A DNA stretch of 34,801 nucleotides from Collinsella aerofaciens (GCF_028209885.1 NZ_JAQLEM010000025.1:1-34801); one strand, 5' to 3'; positions 15,768-23,905 are shown, counted from the stretch's first letter. A program made the numbers and translations. The notes: generated by a model not told the origin, from the letters alone.

Positions 15768-16772
15768 ATGGCCGCTGTTAAAAAATCGGTTTCCGTTAAG
15801 GATGTGGCGCGTCTCGCGGGCGTCTCGGAGCAGACAGTCTCGCGCACGGTGCACGATTCGCCCAGCGTGCGCCCCGAGACCAAGGAGCGCGTGCGTGCCG
15901 CCATGCGCGAGCTGGGGTATCGCCCCAATTTTGCCGGTCGATCGCTGCGCCGCGGTAAGTTTAAGACCGTCGGCGTCGCTATGTTCAACATTACCGGCAC
16001 CGGCAACCTCGACCGTATGGAGGGCTTTGCCGCCGCCGCCGACAAACACGGCTACGCCATCACCCTCACTAAAGTAGATGGGCATCCGTATACCCTCGAG
16101 AGCACATCGTCGCGTATGAGTGCACTGCCGGTGGACGGTATGGTTGTGATCATGAACCGCATGCCGGCGGACTTTGGAACCTTTGAACCGCTGCCCGGCA
16201 TGCAGACGGTGCTCGTTACGATGTTGGAGCACCCGCTGTGCTCGACGGTCGATAACGACCAGTTCGATTGCTCGCGCCAGGTGGTCGAGTACTTGCTGGA
16301 GCAGGGGCACAAGACCGTGCACTTTATCTCGTGCCCCGAGCGCTCGCTTTCGGGCATGCGGCGCGAGGAAGGCTGGCGCGAGACATTGCGTGCGCATGGC
16401 ATTGAGCCACCGCAGCTCGTGCGCGGCGACTGGACGGCGCAGAGCGGATATGCTGCCGGCCAGGTGCTTGCGGATGATCCGACCTGTACGGCCATTTATG
16501 CCTCCAACGATGCCATGGCCTACGGCTGCATTCGCGGGCTCGAGTCGCGCGGAAAGCGCGTGCCCCAGGACGTGAGCGTGGTGGGTGTTGACGATAGTCT
16601 GGGCGATATCGTGCCCGATTGTCGCCTGACCACGGTGCGCTTTGACAACAAGCGCGTCGGCATGTGGGCGGTCGACAAGATTGCCGGCGCTGATGGGGGT
16701 GCGTCTGGCGTGGAGCACATGCTGATCCCCGGTGTGCTCGTAGAGGGCGATACGGTGCGCGATTTGCGTTAG
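15768..16772 (+). CDS. LacI-family transcriptional regulator 3
   Basis: A 334-residue LacI/GalR regulator from ATG 15768 (AGAAAG upstream). The helix-turn-helix VSVKDVARLAGVSEQTVSRTVHDSPSV carries Glu-Gln at the two specificity positions. The hinge helix begins RPNFAGRSLRRGKFKTVGVAMFNITGTGN. The ligand domain ends VDDSLGDIVPDCRLTTVRFDNKRVG and LVEGDTVRDLR. It is divergent from lacE3-lacG3 and upstream of lacF, so it probably governs the lactose module proper. The inducer is unknown. Confidence 0.9.
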   Translation: MAAVKKSVSVKDVARLAGVSEQTVSRTVHDSPSVRPETKERVRAAMRELGYRPNFAGRSLRRGKFKTVGVAMFNITGTGNLDRMEGFAAAADKHGYAITLTKVDGHPYTLESTSSRMSALPVDGMVVIMNRMPADFGTFEPLPGMQTVLVTMLEHPLCSTVDNDQFDCSRQVVEYLLEQGHKTVHFISCPERSLSGMRREEGWRETLRAHGIEPPQLVRGDWTAQSGYAAGQVLADDPTCTAIYASNDAMAYGCIRGLESRGKRVPQDVSVVGVDDSLGDIVPDCRLTTVRFDNKRVGMWAVDKIAGADGGASGVEHMLIPGVLVEGDTVRDLR

Positions 16773-16800
16773 GTGCGGCCCTGTTTGGGTTGCCGCTAAT

Positions 16801-16812
16801 TGTGTTCGATAT
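16801..16812 (+). promoter_or_regulatory. 12-mer TGTTCGATATTG upstream of lacF
   Basis: Exact copy of the 12-mer at 10515-10526 and (inverted) 28773-28784. It sits 17 bp before the ACCG direct repeat. Confidence 0.4.
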
Positions 16813-16829
16813 TGTTCAGATTGGTTTAA

Positions 16830-16860
16830 AAACCGTTCACGGGCGAAAAGTGACCGTTCA
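16830..16860 (+). promoter_or_regulatory. 21-bp-spaced ACCG direct repeat upstream of lacF
   Basis: ACCGTTCACG (16830) and ACCGTTCATA (16851) are an eight-base direct repeat, ACCGTTCA, exactly 21 bp apart. This is the cleanest copy in the window. It sits about 126-156 bp before the lacF start. Confidence 0.7.
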
Positions 16861-16883
16861 TAGTTTGAAATTACGTTTTGAGC

Positions 16884-16921
16884 TGTTCTTTTTTGTTTGA
16901 ATGTTATTGTTTCTGTCATAC
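16884..16921 (+). promoter_or_regulatory. Candidate lacF promoter and TGTTC operator
   Basis: tgttcttttttgtttgaa (16884-16901) shares TGTTCTTTTTTG with the inverse of the palindrome before lacA. It overlaps a weak -35 (TTGTTT, 16893-16898), followed 17 bp later by TCATAC as a possible -10. Confidence 0.45.
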
Positions 16922-16985
16922 ACAACGCAGCGCGTATGCCCGGACGCGATGCTCTCCATTGGTTCATATGTGAAAGGAACGCAAT

Positions 16986-17324
16986 ATGGCAACCAAAGAA
17001 GAAATCTCGATGGTTGGATTCGAGATCGTCGCATACGCAGGTGACGCCCAGACCGATCTGCTTGCAGCGCTCGATGCTGCTCGCGAGGGTGACTTTGAGA
17101 AGGCCGAACAGCTGCACAAGGATGCCAGCGATGCGCTCATCGGTGCCCACGACACGCAGACCAAACTGCTTTCGCAGGAGGCCGGCGGCGGCGAGATGGA
17201 GATGACCTTCATCATGGCTCACGCTCAGGACACTCTCATGACCACTATGATTCTGGAGAAGCAGACCCGCTTTACCATCGATGCCTACAAGCGCATCGCC
17301 GAGCTCGAGGCCAAGCTCGCCTAA
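16986..17324 (+). CDS. lacF: PTS lactose-specific EIIA component
   Basis: A 112-residue soluble EIIA of the lactose/cellobiose family. It accepts phosphate from HPr and passes it to the EIIB cysteine of LacE. The family pattern is complete: FEIVAYAGDAQTDLLAAL, GDFEKAEQLHKDASDALIGAH, QTKLLSQEAGG and the active-site stretch MAHAQDTLMTT with the phosphorylated His at 79. The length is standard. ATG 16986 follows AAAGGA. It is the only EIIA visible in the window, against three EIICB proteins. It stands alone between lacI3 and a strong terminator and has its own regulatory region. Confidence 0.95.
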   Translation: MATKEEISMVGFEIVAYAGDAQTDLLAALDAAREGDFEKAEQLHKDASDALIGAHDTQTKLLSQEAGGGEMEMTFIMAHAQDTLMTTMILEKQTRFTIDAYKRIAELEAKLA

Positions 17325-17351
17325 CGAGCCCTCACAACCAAGTCCCCTTCC

Positions 17352-17388
17352 AAAAGCTCTGCCGCTACCCGCGGCAGGGCTTTTTCTG
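17352..17388 (+). terminator. lacF terminator
   Basis: AAAAGCTCTGCCGC pairs with GCGGCAGGGCTTTTT around a short loop, with a T-run at the end. Confidence 0.9.
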
Positions 17389-17398
17389 TCCTCCTCCA

Positions 17399-17465
17399 AG
17401 TTGCGGTGAAATGGGGACTGAATAGGGGCCGGCGGGCGCAAAACAATCCCTATTCCACCGCAACT
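17399..17465. repeat. Imperfect inverted repeat with GGGGAC core
   Basis: AGTTGCGGTG (17399-17408) and CACCGCAACT (17456-17465) pair, and inside them AATAGGG pairs with CCCTATT. Twelve bases, aaatggggactg, bulge from one side. Related AATGGGGAC- or GGGGACA-containing strings occur at 12096-12110, 17480-17490 and 27806-27813, often next to terminators. It looks like a small dispersed hairpin element. Confidence 0.45.
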
Positions 17466-17582
17466 CATCCGGAGATAGTCATTGGGGACAGTCTTGGTGC
17501 GCTTCGTTCGTCCTCCCGTTCGATTTTTGCTCGGTGGGTATACTTCCTTTCGCATTAAGCCCCGGACTGAGGAGGTATCCAA

Positions 17583-18596
17583 ATGCCGGATAACGGGTCA
17601 ATACAAAAAAGAGACGCGCACGAGATGGCTCATGGGCGTCCTGTCCAGATAACCGAGCACACGACGGTAACCGAGCTGCAGCCCAGCCTGTCCGATGTCG
17701 TGTGCGCAAACAAAAAGCTTCAGATTGGCTTTATCGTTGCGCTCGTGGTACTGGCGCTGCTGTCGGGCTTTGTGGCTCGTCCGCATTTTGCCGATACCAA
17801 AACATGGGACTCCACCATCGAGGTCATCGATCAAAAGAAAGGTAACGTACTGGCGCTCACGACCTCGTGCGTGGCGCTGTCTGCGGGCATTACCGCGCTG
17901 CCGGGTGATACGGGAACACCGGTTGCCGAGCAGCTCGCGCAGCTTTCGGGAAACTTGGGCATCGTACTTGCTGTGCTCTACCTCGAGAAATACCTGCTAA
18001 CCATTTTGTGGTCGGTTGGTCTGGGTATCCTGATTCCGTTTGCGCTGGTGCTCTTTGCAGCGTCGCTTGGTATTCACGGACGCTGGAGCACGAGCGCCGT
18101 CCTGCGCCGCGTGGCGACTCGCGTGCTGGTGGTCGCCATGATCGGCATGGCGTTGGTGCCTGCAAGCGTATGGGTGTCGCAAAAGGTCGACGAAACGTAT
18201 CGGGTGAGCATCGAAGCGGCGGAGCAAAAGGCGGCCGACGCTGCGGGTACGGCAAATAGCGATAGCTCCAAAGCAAGCAAGAAAAAGACCGAGTCCACAG
18301 AGTCCAAGAACGTGCTTGAGCAGCTTGCCGACGGTGCCTCGAGCCTGGTCACGTCGGTAACCAGTGGTGCCAAGCAGATGACCGACGAGATCGTGCAGCA
18401 GGTGACCGATTTGATTGAAGGCGTCATCGTGATGATCGTGACCTCGTGCGTTATCCCGCTGCTGGTGCTCGTTGCGTTTCTGTGGCTGGGTCACGTGCTG
18501 CTGGGGATTGATATTTCCGGCCCGGCGAACTATTTGACGGGCCGCTTTCTGAGTGCTCCGTCCAAGCATGCCAAAAAGGGCGGGCAGTCCGAGTAG
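17583..18596 (+). CDS. Integral membrane protein of unknown function
   Basis: A 337-residue protein I cannot place in a family. The N-terminal 45 residues are polar. Hydrophobic segments follow at about 48-65 (IGFIVALVVLALLSGFVA), 120-155 (two adjacent spans, including VGLGILIPFALVLFAASLGI) and 178-198. A polar, Lys/Ser/Glu-rich stretch (about 205-245) and an amphipathic helix-like region precede a last span near 280-308 (VIVMIVTSCVIPLLVLVAFLWLGHVLLG). ATG 17583 has a strong GAGGAGG site. It sits alone between lacF and lacA with terminators on both sides, so a role in lactose use is not implied beyond its position. Confidence 0.75.
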   Translation: MPDNGSIQKRDAHEMAHGRPVQITEHTTVTELQPSLSDVVCANKKLQIGFIVALVVLALLSGFVARPHFADTKTWDSTIEVIDQKKGNVLALTTSCVALSAGITALPGDTGTPVAEQLAQLSGNLGIVLAVLYLEKYLLTILWSVGLGILIPFALVLFAASLGIHGRWSTSAVLRRVATRVLVVAMIGMALVPASVWVSQKVDETYRVSIEAAEQKAADAAGTANSDSSKASKKKTESTESKNVLEQLADGASSLVTSVTSGAKQMTDEIVQQVTDLIEGVIVMIVTSCVIPLLVLVAFLWLGHVLLGIDISGPANYLTGRFLSAPSKHAKKGGQSE

Positions 18597-18630
18597 CTAA
18601 AACAGCTGTATATACCGGGGAATACCGCCG

Positions 18631-18666
18631 AAGGGCGGCCGAGACACGTTCTCGGTCGCCCTTTTT
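18631..18666 (+). terminator. Terminator after the membrane protein gene
   Basis: AAGGGCGGCCGAGA pairs with TCTCGGTCGCCCTT around CACGT and is followed by TTTTTGTTTG. Confidence 0.9.
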
Positions 18667-18708
18667 GTTTGTTGAATGCGTGGCAAGTCGAGCTTTCCTG
18701 AGTCCAAA

Positions 18709-18733
18709 CGGTCAACAATCATCTGTGAACGGT
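18709..18733. promoter_or_regulatory. 21-bp-spaced ACCG/CGGT direct repeat upstream of lacA
   Basis: CGGT cores at 18709 (CAAACGGT) and 18730 (TGTGAACGGT) are exactly 21 bp apart. Relative to the gene the orientation is opposite to the lacF and lacE1 copies. Confidence 0.6.
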
Positions 18734-18734
18734 A

Positions 18735-18810
18735 TTTGTTCAAAAAAGAACAAAGATAAACAAATAATTCTTGCAGTTGATGTTCGAATGTGTTCAAATA
18801 AACACGAACA
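18735..18810 (+). promoter_or_regulatory. lacA regulatory region: two TGTTC/GAACA palindromes
   Basis: tttgttcaaaaaagaacaaa (18735-18754) is a perfect palindrome TTTGTTC-N6-GAACAAA. A second nested one runs 18781-18810, with TGTTCG and CGAACA outside and GTGTT and AACAC inside. TTGCAG (18771-18776) and TCAAAT (18794-18799), 17 bp apart, form a possible promoter under the second palindrome. A DeoR-family LacR-like repressor is a reasonable binder (inference). Together with the terminator and the direct repeat, these sites account for most of the gap before lacA. Confidence 0.55.
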
Positions 18811-18904
18811 GTGAAGAACCGCACATTCAGATGCCCGGACCTGAACGCGATTCAACACTTCCAAACAGAAACTACGCACCTGCGTATCTCTCAAGGAGGA
18901 TGTC

Positions 18905-19333
18905 ATGAGGGTTGTAATCGCTTCCGATGCCGACGGTATGTCGATGAAGGAGTCCATCAAGGAGATGCTCATCGCCGACGGTCACGAGGTCGTCGACTAT
19001 TCCGAGACCCCTGCCGCGGACTTTGTCGATTCCGCGACCGCCGTTGCCAAGGACCTGCTGGAGCACAAGGATTCCCAGGGCTTCGCATTCGATAAGTACG
19101 GCGTCGGCTCCTATATGGCCGCCGTCAAGATCAAGGGCATGGTCGTCGCCAACATTTCCGACGAGCGTTCCGCCTACATGACCCGCGAGCACAACGGCTC
19201 GCGCATGGTCACCATGGGCCCGGGCGTTGTGGGCACCGAGGTCGCCAAGAAGATCGCCCGCGAGTTCCTGCGCGCCCAGTACGCCGGCGGCCGTCACCAG
19301 ATCCGTGTCGACATGCTCAACAAGATGGCCTAA
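18905..19333 (+). CDS. lacA: Galactose-6-phosphate isomerase subunit LacA
   Basis: A 142-residue member of the RpiB/LacA/LacB family. With LacB it converts galactose 6-phosphate to tagatose 6-phosphate. LacA-type features are MRVVIASDADGMSMK at the start, the stretch GMVVANISDERSAYMTREHNGSR, and the closing GGRHQIRVDMLNKM, which is nearly diagnostic of LacA. ATG 18905 has an excellent AAGGAGG site. lacB follows 63 bp later, surely in the same transcript. Confidence 0.95.
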   Translation: MRVVIASDADGMSMKESIKEMLIADGHEVVDYSETPAADFVDSATAVAKDLLEHKDSQGFAFDKYGVGSYMAAVKIKGMVVANISDERSAYMTREHNGSRMVTMGPGVVGTEVAKKIAREFLRAQYAGGRHQIRVDMLNKMA

Positions 19334-19396
19334 CGAGAGCCACCGAGAACTCGAACTTCTACCTCAACTTGTGAATTCAGACGAAAGGACGTTCTG

Positions 19397-19921
19397 ATGA
19401 AGAAGACCATCGCAATCGGTTGCGACCATATCGTTACGGACGAGAAGATCTATCTGGCCGACCGCCTGGAGCAGGCTGGCTACAAGGTGCTCGACTGCGG
19501 CACCTACAGCCACACCCGTACGCACTATCCCATCTACGGTAAGGCCGTGGGCGAGGCTGTTGCCAGCGGCAAGGCCGACTTTGGCGTGGCCCTGTGCGGC
19601 ACCGGCATCGGCATCACCAACGCCGTCAACAAGGTTCCCGGCGCCCGCTGCGCCCTGGTTCGCGACATGACCTCTGCCCTGTATGCCCGTCGCGAGCTCA
19701 ACGCCAACATCGTGGGCTTTGGCGGCAAGATCACCGGCGAGTTCCTGATGGCCGATATCATGCTTGCCTTCCTGGAGGAGCCCTACGAGAAGACTCCCGA
19801 GCACGATGCCCTGATCGCCAAGATCGATGCCTGCAACAAGGCCGACGCCGAGGCTCAGGCCGACCCGCACTTCTTTGACGAGTTCCTCGAGAAGTGGGAC
19901 CGCGGCGAGTACCACGACTAA
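19397..19921 (+). CDS. lacB: Galactose-6-phosphate isomerase subunit LacB
   Basis: A 174-residue partner of Lac[18 protein letters not shown] opens the Rossmann-like fold. [24 protein letters not shown] carries the catalytic cysteine region of the family. [24 protein letters not shown] and the C-terminal [16 protein letters not shown] match LacB and not RpiB. The ATG has AAAGG upstream. It is second in the lacAB operon; a hairpin begins 5 bp after the stop. Confidence 0.95.
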   Translation: MKKTIAIGCDHIVTDEKIYLADRLEQAGYKVLDCGTYSHTRTHYPIYGKAVGEAVASGKADFGVALCGTGIGITNAVNKVPGARCALVRDMTSALYARRELNANIVGFGGKITGEFLMADIMLAFLEEPYEKTPEHDALIAKIDACNKADAEAQADPHFFDEFLEKWDRGEYHD

Positions 19922-20295
19922 GGGGTTCCGGCGTTCTACCGAACGCCGGACCGGCCGACGCTGCGAAGCCATCTGGCGGGCAATCTGCCGTTCAGCTTCG
20001 GCGGCATGACCAGAAGGTCAATGCCGCCTCGCTTCACGGCACCTTGCCTCGCCAGCTGACTTCTCGCTGACGTTGGGGGAACCTGTGGGGTTACCGCTGT
20101 TGTTGCGAAGCTTTCTGGTTCGGTAAGCTGCTCCGATAACACGTTTGCTTGCTTGGCTTGAGTGCTTCGCTCTTGGCTGTACTTGGCGATTTGCAGCTTT
20201 TCAATTGACGGCTCGCGTTTCTGTGAGGGGGCGCGGGCCGGTTTTCTATCAGCCCTATTGACTTGGCGGGCTGTCGTAAGAAAGGGAAGGCTCCT
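19922..20295 (+). other. lacB-lacX intergenic region with strong RNA structure
   Basis: This 374-bp stretch holds no gene I can support. It has a perfect 10-bp hairpin, TCCGGCGTTC with GAACGCCGGA (19927-19950), without a T-run, and a second strong hairpin at 20000-20028 (GGCGGCATGACC with GGTCAATGCCGCC). The region beyond is less GC-rich. It could be a structured leader for lacX-lacC, a processing site, or a decayed insertion. The reverse strand is open over part of it but the product is low-complexity and unfamiliar. Confidence 0.45.
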
Positions 20296-21177
20296 ATGGA
20301 GTTTGTTCTTGATAACGGTTCTATCCGCGTAGCACTGAGCACGGCGGGCGGGTCGTTCACTTCTATTGCGGCCAACGGCCGTGAGTACCTGTGGCAGGGT
20401 GACCCGGCGGTCTGGTCGGGCCAGGCACCCATTTGTTTCCCGATCTGCGGCGGCCTTCGTGACGGTCGCGCAATGACCATGGGCGGCCGCGAGGTCAAGC
20501 TTGCCCGTCACGGCTTTGCTCGCAAACAGGACTGGAAGCTCGAGGAGCAGGGCGACAACATGGTCGCGCTGAGCCTAAGCTCCGCCGACCATGCCGAGTT
20601 GCTCGAGCAGTACCCGTATCCGTTTAAGATCGTTGCTCGTTACACGATCGATGCGGAGAAGGTGGCCGTGTCGTACGAGGTGACCAATGAGGGCACCGAG
20701 GACATGCCGTTTTTTGTGGGCGGCCACCCCGGCTTTAAGTGCCCGCTCGACGAGGGCGAGTCCTATGACGACTACGAGCTTCGTTTTGAGCAGCGTGAGG
20801 CCACCGAGCTCTGTACTGCCGTTCCCTCGACGGGCCTGATTGATGTTGAGCATCGCAGCAAGAACCCGATGGTTGGCCATGACCTGCCGCTGACCCACGA
20901 ACTCTTCGACTTCGCGGAGACCATCTTTGACGTGCTCGAGAGCCGCGTGGTTACGTTGACCAAGAAAACCGAGGACAAGGGCGTGCGCCTGACGTTTCCC
21001 GATATGCCGTACCTGATTGTGTGGAGCAAGCCCGAGGGTGACTTTGTGGCCGTGGAACCGTGGGGCGGCCTGTCCACCTGCTCCGACGAGGACGATATTC
21101 TGGAGCACAAGCGCGGCTGCCTGGTGGCCAAGCCGGGGGAGACCGTTACCCGCGGCTTTGAGATCGAGATCCTTTAA
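20296..21177 (+). CDS. lacX: Aldose 1-epimerase family protein, LacX type
   Basis: A 293-residue galactose-mutarotase-fold protein. The start ATG 20296 is chosen over an upstream GTG because GGAAGG lies nine bases before it. Visible family residues include WQGDPAVWSGQAPICFPICGGLRDG near 35-60, KLARHGFARKQDW, FVGGHPGFKCPLDEGESYDDYELRFEQ and the C-terminal VAVEPWGGLSTCSDEDDILEHKRGC. LacX-like proteins accompany lac-tagatose operons in Firmicutes. The substrate is assumed to be a hexose or hexose phosphate anomer but is not proven. It is followed by lacC after a 56-bp gap, in the same direction. Confidence 0.85.
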   Translation: MEFVLDNGSIRVALSTAGGSFTSIAANGREYLWQGDPAVWSGQAPICFPICGGLRDGRAMTMGGREVKLARHGFARKQDWKLEEQGDNMVALSLSSADHAELLEQYPYPFKIVARYTIDAEKVAVSYEVTNEGTEDMPFFVGGHPGFKCPLDEGESYDDYELRFEQREATELCTAVPSTGLIDVEHRSKNPMVGHDLPLTHELFDFAETIFDVLESRVVTLTKKTEDKGVRLTFPDMPYLIVWSKPEGDFVAVEPWGGLSTCSDEDDILEHKRGCLVAKPGETVTRGFEIEIL

Positions 21178-21233
21178 CGAGCTATCGTATGTTTGGGGCC
21201 GCGCGTGCCGTGCCCCGGAAACAGGAGTTCAAT

Positions 21234-22169
21234 ATGATTCTGACCGTTACCATGAACCCGTCGATTGATACGCGCTATCAGCTCGACAAGTTGATCATCG
21301 ACGACGTGAACCGCGTGACGCCCGAAAAGACTGCTGGCGGTAAGGGCCTCAACGTGAGCCGTGTACTGCTGCAGTTGGGCGACGATGTGCTCGCGACCGG
21401 TCTGCTCGGCGGCCACATGGGTGCCTATATGGCCGAGCTTATGGATGCCGACGGCGTCAGGAACGACTTTGTGCCCATCGCCGGTGAGACGCGCATTTGC
21501 CTGAATATTCTGCACGAGGGTAATCAGACCGAGCTTTTGGAGAGCGGCCCGCAGATCGCCCCGGCCGAGCTCGAGGCCTTTACGGCCAAGTTTGCCGAGC
21601 TTGCAGCGAAGGCGGACGTTGTGACGCTTTCGGGCTCGCTGCCGCGCGGGGTCGATGCCGGCTACTATGCCGAGCTCGTCAAGATCGCCGAGGAGGCGGG
21701 CGCCAAGGTGCTGCTCGACACCTCGGGTGCATCGCTGGAGGCCGCGCTGGAGTCCGATGCCAAGCCTGAGCTCGTAAAGCCCAACCTGACCGAGATTAAC
21801 GGCCTGCTGGGTACGTCCTTTACGACCGATGATGTCGATGCCCTGCGCGAGGCGCTTGCCGCCGATGACCGTTTTGCCGGTATTCCCTGGGTTGTCGTTT
21901 CGATGGGCGCTGCCGGTTCGGTGGGCTTCCATGAGGGCCGCGCGTTCCGCGCCAAGACGCCTGCGATTGCGGCTGTGAACGCGACGGGTTCCGGTGACTC
22001 GACCATCGCCGGCTTTGCACATGCCATTGCTGCTGGCGCCGACGACGTCACGGTGCTCAAGACCGCCAATACCTGCGGCAAACTCAACGCCATGGATCCC
22101 AAGACCGGCCACCTGGTCATGGACCGCTGGGACGAGATCTACAACAACGTTGTCGTGACTGAACTCTAG
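21234..22169 (+). CDS. lacC: Tagatose-6-phosphate kinase
   Basis: A 311-residue PfkB-family sugar kinase that phosphorylates tagatose 6-phosphate to tagatose 1,6-bisphosphate with ATP. It shows MILTVTMNPSIDTRYQLD at the N-terminus, the first PfkB motif GGKGLNVSRVLLQLG, KPNLTEINGLLG in the middle and the second motif NATGSGDSTIAGFAHA, with the catalytic Asp in GSGDS. ATG 21234 has CAGGAG upstream. 1-phosphofructokinase is the usual confusion in this family; the position after lacAB and lacX favours LacC. Confidence 0.9.
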   Translation: MILTVTMNPSIDTRYQLDKLIIDDVNRVTPEKTAGGKGLNVSRVLLQLGDDVLATGLLGGHMGAYMAELMDADGVRNDFVPIAGETRICLNILHEGNQTELLESGPQIAPAELEAFTAKFAELAAKADVVTLSGSLPRGVDAGYYAELVKIAEEAGAKVLLDTSGASLEAALESDAKPELVKPNLTEINGLLGTSFTTDDVDALREALAADDRFAGIPWVVVSMGAAGSVGFHEGRAFRAKTPAIAAVNATGSGDSTIAGFAHAIAAGADDVTVLKTANTCGKLNAMDPKTGHLVMDRWDEIYNNVVVTEL

Positions 22170-22190
22170 GAGTCGCGACACCGAACACTT

Positions 22191-22231
22191 AAAAACGGCG
22201 CCCGTCGGCGATGTTGCCGGCGGGCGCCGTT
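22191..22231. terminator. Terminator between convergent lacC and galT
   Basis: AACGGCGCCCGTCGGC pairs with GCCGGCGGGCGCCGTT. Five T follow on the minus strand (galT side); on the + strand the tail is TGTCTT. It works best for galT. Confidence 0.8.
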
Positions 22232-22276
22232 GTCTTGAAGACGAAATGATCCGTTTCCTCCGTCCCCAAGGGATCG

Positions 22277-23905
22277 TTACAGCGAGTTGATAAAGCGCTG
22301 CTGGGCGGCACGTCCCGCCTCGTCCCACTTAAAGACGCCGGCGTTGTCGAGCACGTGGCCAAACACCACGCCGACCTCCTCGTGCAGGATGTCGATGGCG
22401 TTGTCGGCCGTAAGCTCGTCGGCGCGGCGAGCAAAGACGTCCTCGGCCCATGCGGCGTGGCTGCGGCAAAGGTCGTCGCCCTCGAGAGCGCCGGCAAGGT
22501 CGTAGCTGGCATCGGCCTTGGCTGCCAGCAGGTGCTCGCGGACAGCCCCGAGCTCGGGAACCAAGCGCGGCGGCAAAATGGCCAGGCCCATGACCTCGAT
22601 CAGGCCGATGTTCTCTTTCTTGATGTGGTGGTACTCGGCATGCGGGTGGAATACGCCCAGCGGATGCTCGTCGGTTGTGATATTGCAGCGAAGCGCCAGG
22701 TAGGCCTCGTAGATCTCGCCGCCGGCATTGCCGCGGGAGTCGACGCAGCGGATGACGGGCGTCACAGTGTTATGCGCCACGCCGTCGGCTGTGTGCGCGA
22801 TGACGCCAACTGACTCATCGGTCCACTCGCGCCAGGCGAGGATAACCTTCTCGGCGGCGTCGAGCAACTGGGCGCGGTCGTGCGAGCGCAGTCGCAGCAC
22901 CGAAAGCGGCCACTGCAACACGGTGCCGCTGACCTGGTCAAAGCCGGGCACACTAAACTGCGAGACCTCGGCGGCATGCATCATGGGGAACTCGTGCGCG
23001 CCGCCCTGGAAGTGGTCGTGCGACAGAATCGAGCCGCCCACGATGGGCAGGTCGGCGTTAGAGCCAATAAAGTAGTGCGGGAACAGGTCCACAAAGTCGA
23101 GCAGACAGGTCAGGCCCTTGCGGTCGACGTGCATCGGGCGATGCTTGGAGCTCATGGCAATGCAGTGCTCGTTAAAGTACGCGTACGGGCTGTACTGGAA
23201 GCCCCAGCGCTCGCCGTCGAGCTCAATGGGGATAACGCGCAGATTCTGGCGGGCGGGGTGAGCGCCGCCGTCGGCTGCAGCGGAGCGTCCGGGATAGCCC
23301 TCGTTTTCGATGCACAGCTGACAGGCGGGGTACTTCTCGCCCGTGTTTTTGGCGGCACCGGCCGCGGCAATATCGCGCGGGTCCTTCTCAGGCTTCGACA
23401 GGTTGATGGTGATCTCGAGGTCGCCCCAGTTGGTGGGGGTGCTCCATTTGATGTTGCGCGCGATGGCGGCGCGGCGCACGTAGCCGGCGTCGCAGCACAG
23501 GCCGTAGAACCAGTCGGTTGCGGCGCGGGGCTCGTTGACGCCCATACGGCCGTTGAACTCCTCGTTTACAACCGAAGGTCTCGGCATGAGCACACCCATA
23601 ATGCGCATGGCGATGCGGTCGCGGCCCGACGCCGTGTCCTCGGCGGCGCCGTTGGCAACGGCATCCTCGGAAAGCGCGGCAAGCGTGCCCTCCAGGTCAA
23701 AGTCGGGCAGGGTATCGGGGTGAACGAGCGAGAGTTTCTCGACCTGGAGTGCCCAGGTCATGTCGAGTGCCGGGCTCGTGGCGCCGATGCACTCCAAAAT
23801 AGTGTTGTATGCCCAGATGCGGTCGTCCTGTCCGATCATCGATCGGTGGATGGCATATTCGATGAGGCCCTGCGCGGCCTCGCGCACATCAGTCATTACA
23901 GCCAT
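22277..23905 (-). CDS. galT: Galactose-1-phosphate uridylyltransferase, GalT type 2
   Basis: A 542-residue enzyme of the Firmicutes-type GalT family. It exchanges UMP between UDP-glucose and galactose 1-phosphate in the Leloir pathway. Signatures include MGVNEPRAATDWFYGLC, LRVIPIELDGERWGFQYSPYAYFNEHCI, GGSILSHDHFQGGAHEFPM and PHAEYHHIKKENIGLIEVMGLAILPPRL. It is somewhat longer than the usual 490-500 residues. Two starts are possible. ATG 23905 has GGGAG ten bases upstream; ATG 23896 overlaps the galK stop as TAATG, which suggests translational coupling. Either way it is the second gene of a galKT operon. Confidence 0.92.
   Translation of the reverse strand: MAVMTDVREAAQGLIEYAIHRSMIGQDDRIWAYNTILECIGATSPALDMTWALQVEKLSLVHPDTLPDFDLEGTLAALSEDAVANGAAEDTASGRDRIAMRIMGVLMPRPSVVNEEFNGRMGVNEPRAATDWFYGLCCDAGYVRRAAIARNIKWSTPTNWGDLEITINLSKPEKDPRDIAAAGAAKNTGEKYPACQLCIENEGYPGRSAAADGGAHPARQNLRVIPIELDGERWGFQYSPYAYFNEHCIAMSSKHRPMHVDRKGLTCLLDFVDLFPHYFIGSNADLPIVGGSILSHDHFQGGAHEFPMMHAAEVSQFSVPGFDQVSGTVLQWPLSVLRLRSHDRAQLLDAAEKVILAWREWTDESVGVIAHTADGVAHNTVTPVIRCVDSRGNAGGEIYEAYLALRCNITTDEHPLGVFHPHAEYHHIKKENIGLIEVMGLAILPPRLVPELGAVREHLLAAKADASYDLAGALEGDDLCRSHAAWAEDVFARRADELTADNAIDILHEEVGVVFGHVLDNAGVFKWDEAGRAAQQRFINSL

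Noticed and set aside
15435..17582. 715-residue minus-strand frame
   Set aside because: It runs antisense to lacI3 and lacF and through the operator region. Composition is typical of a GC-rich shadow frame.
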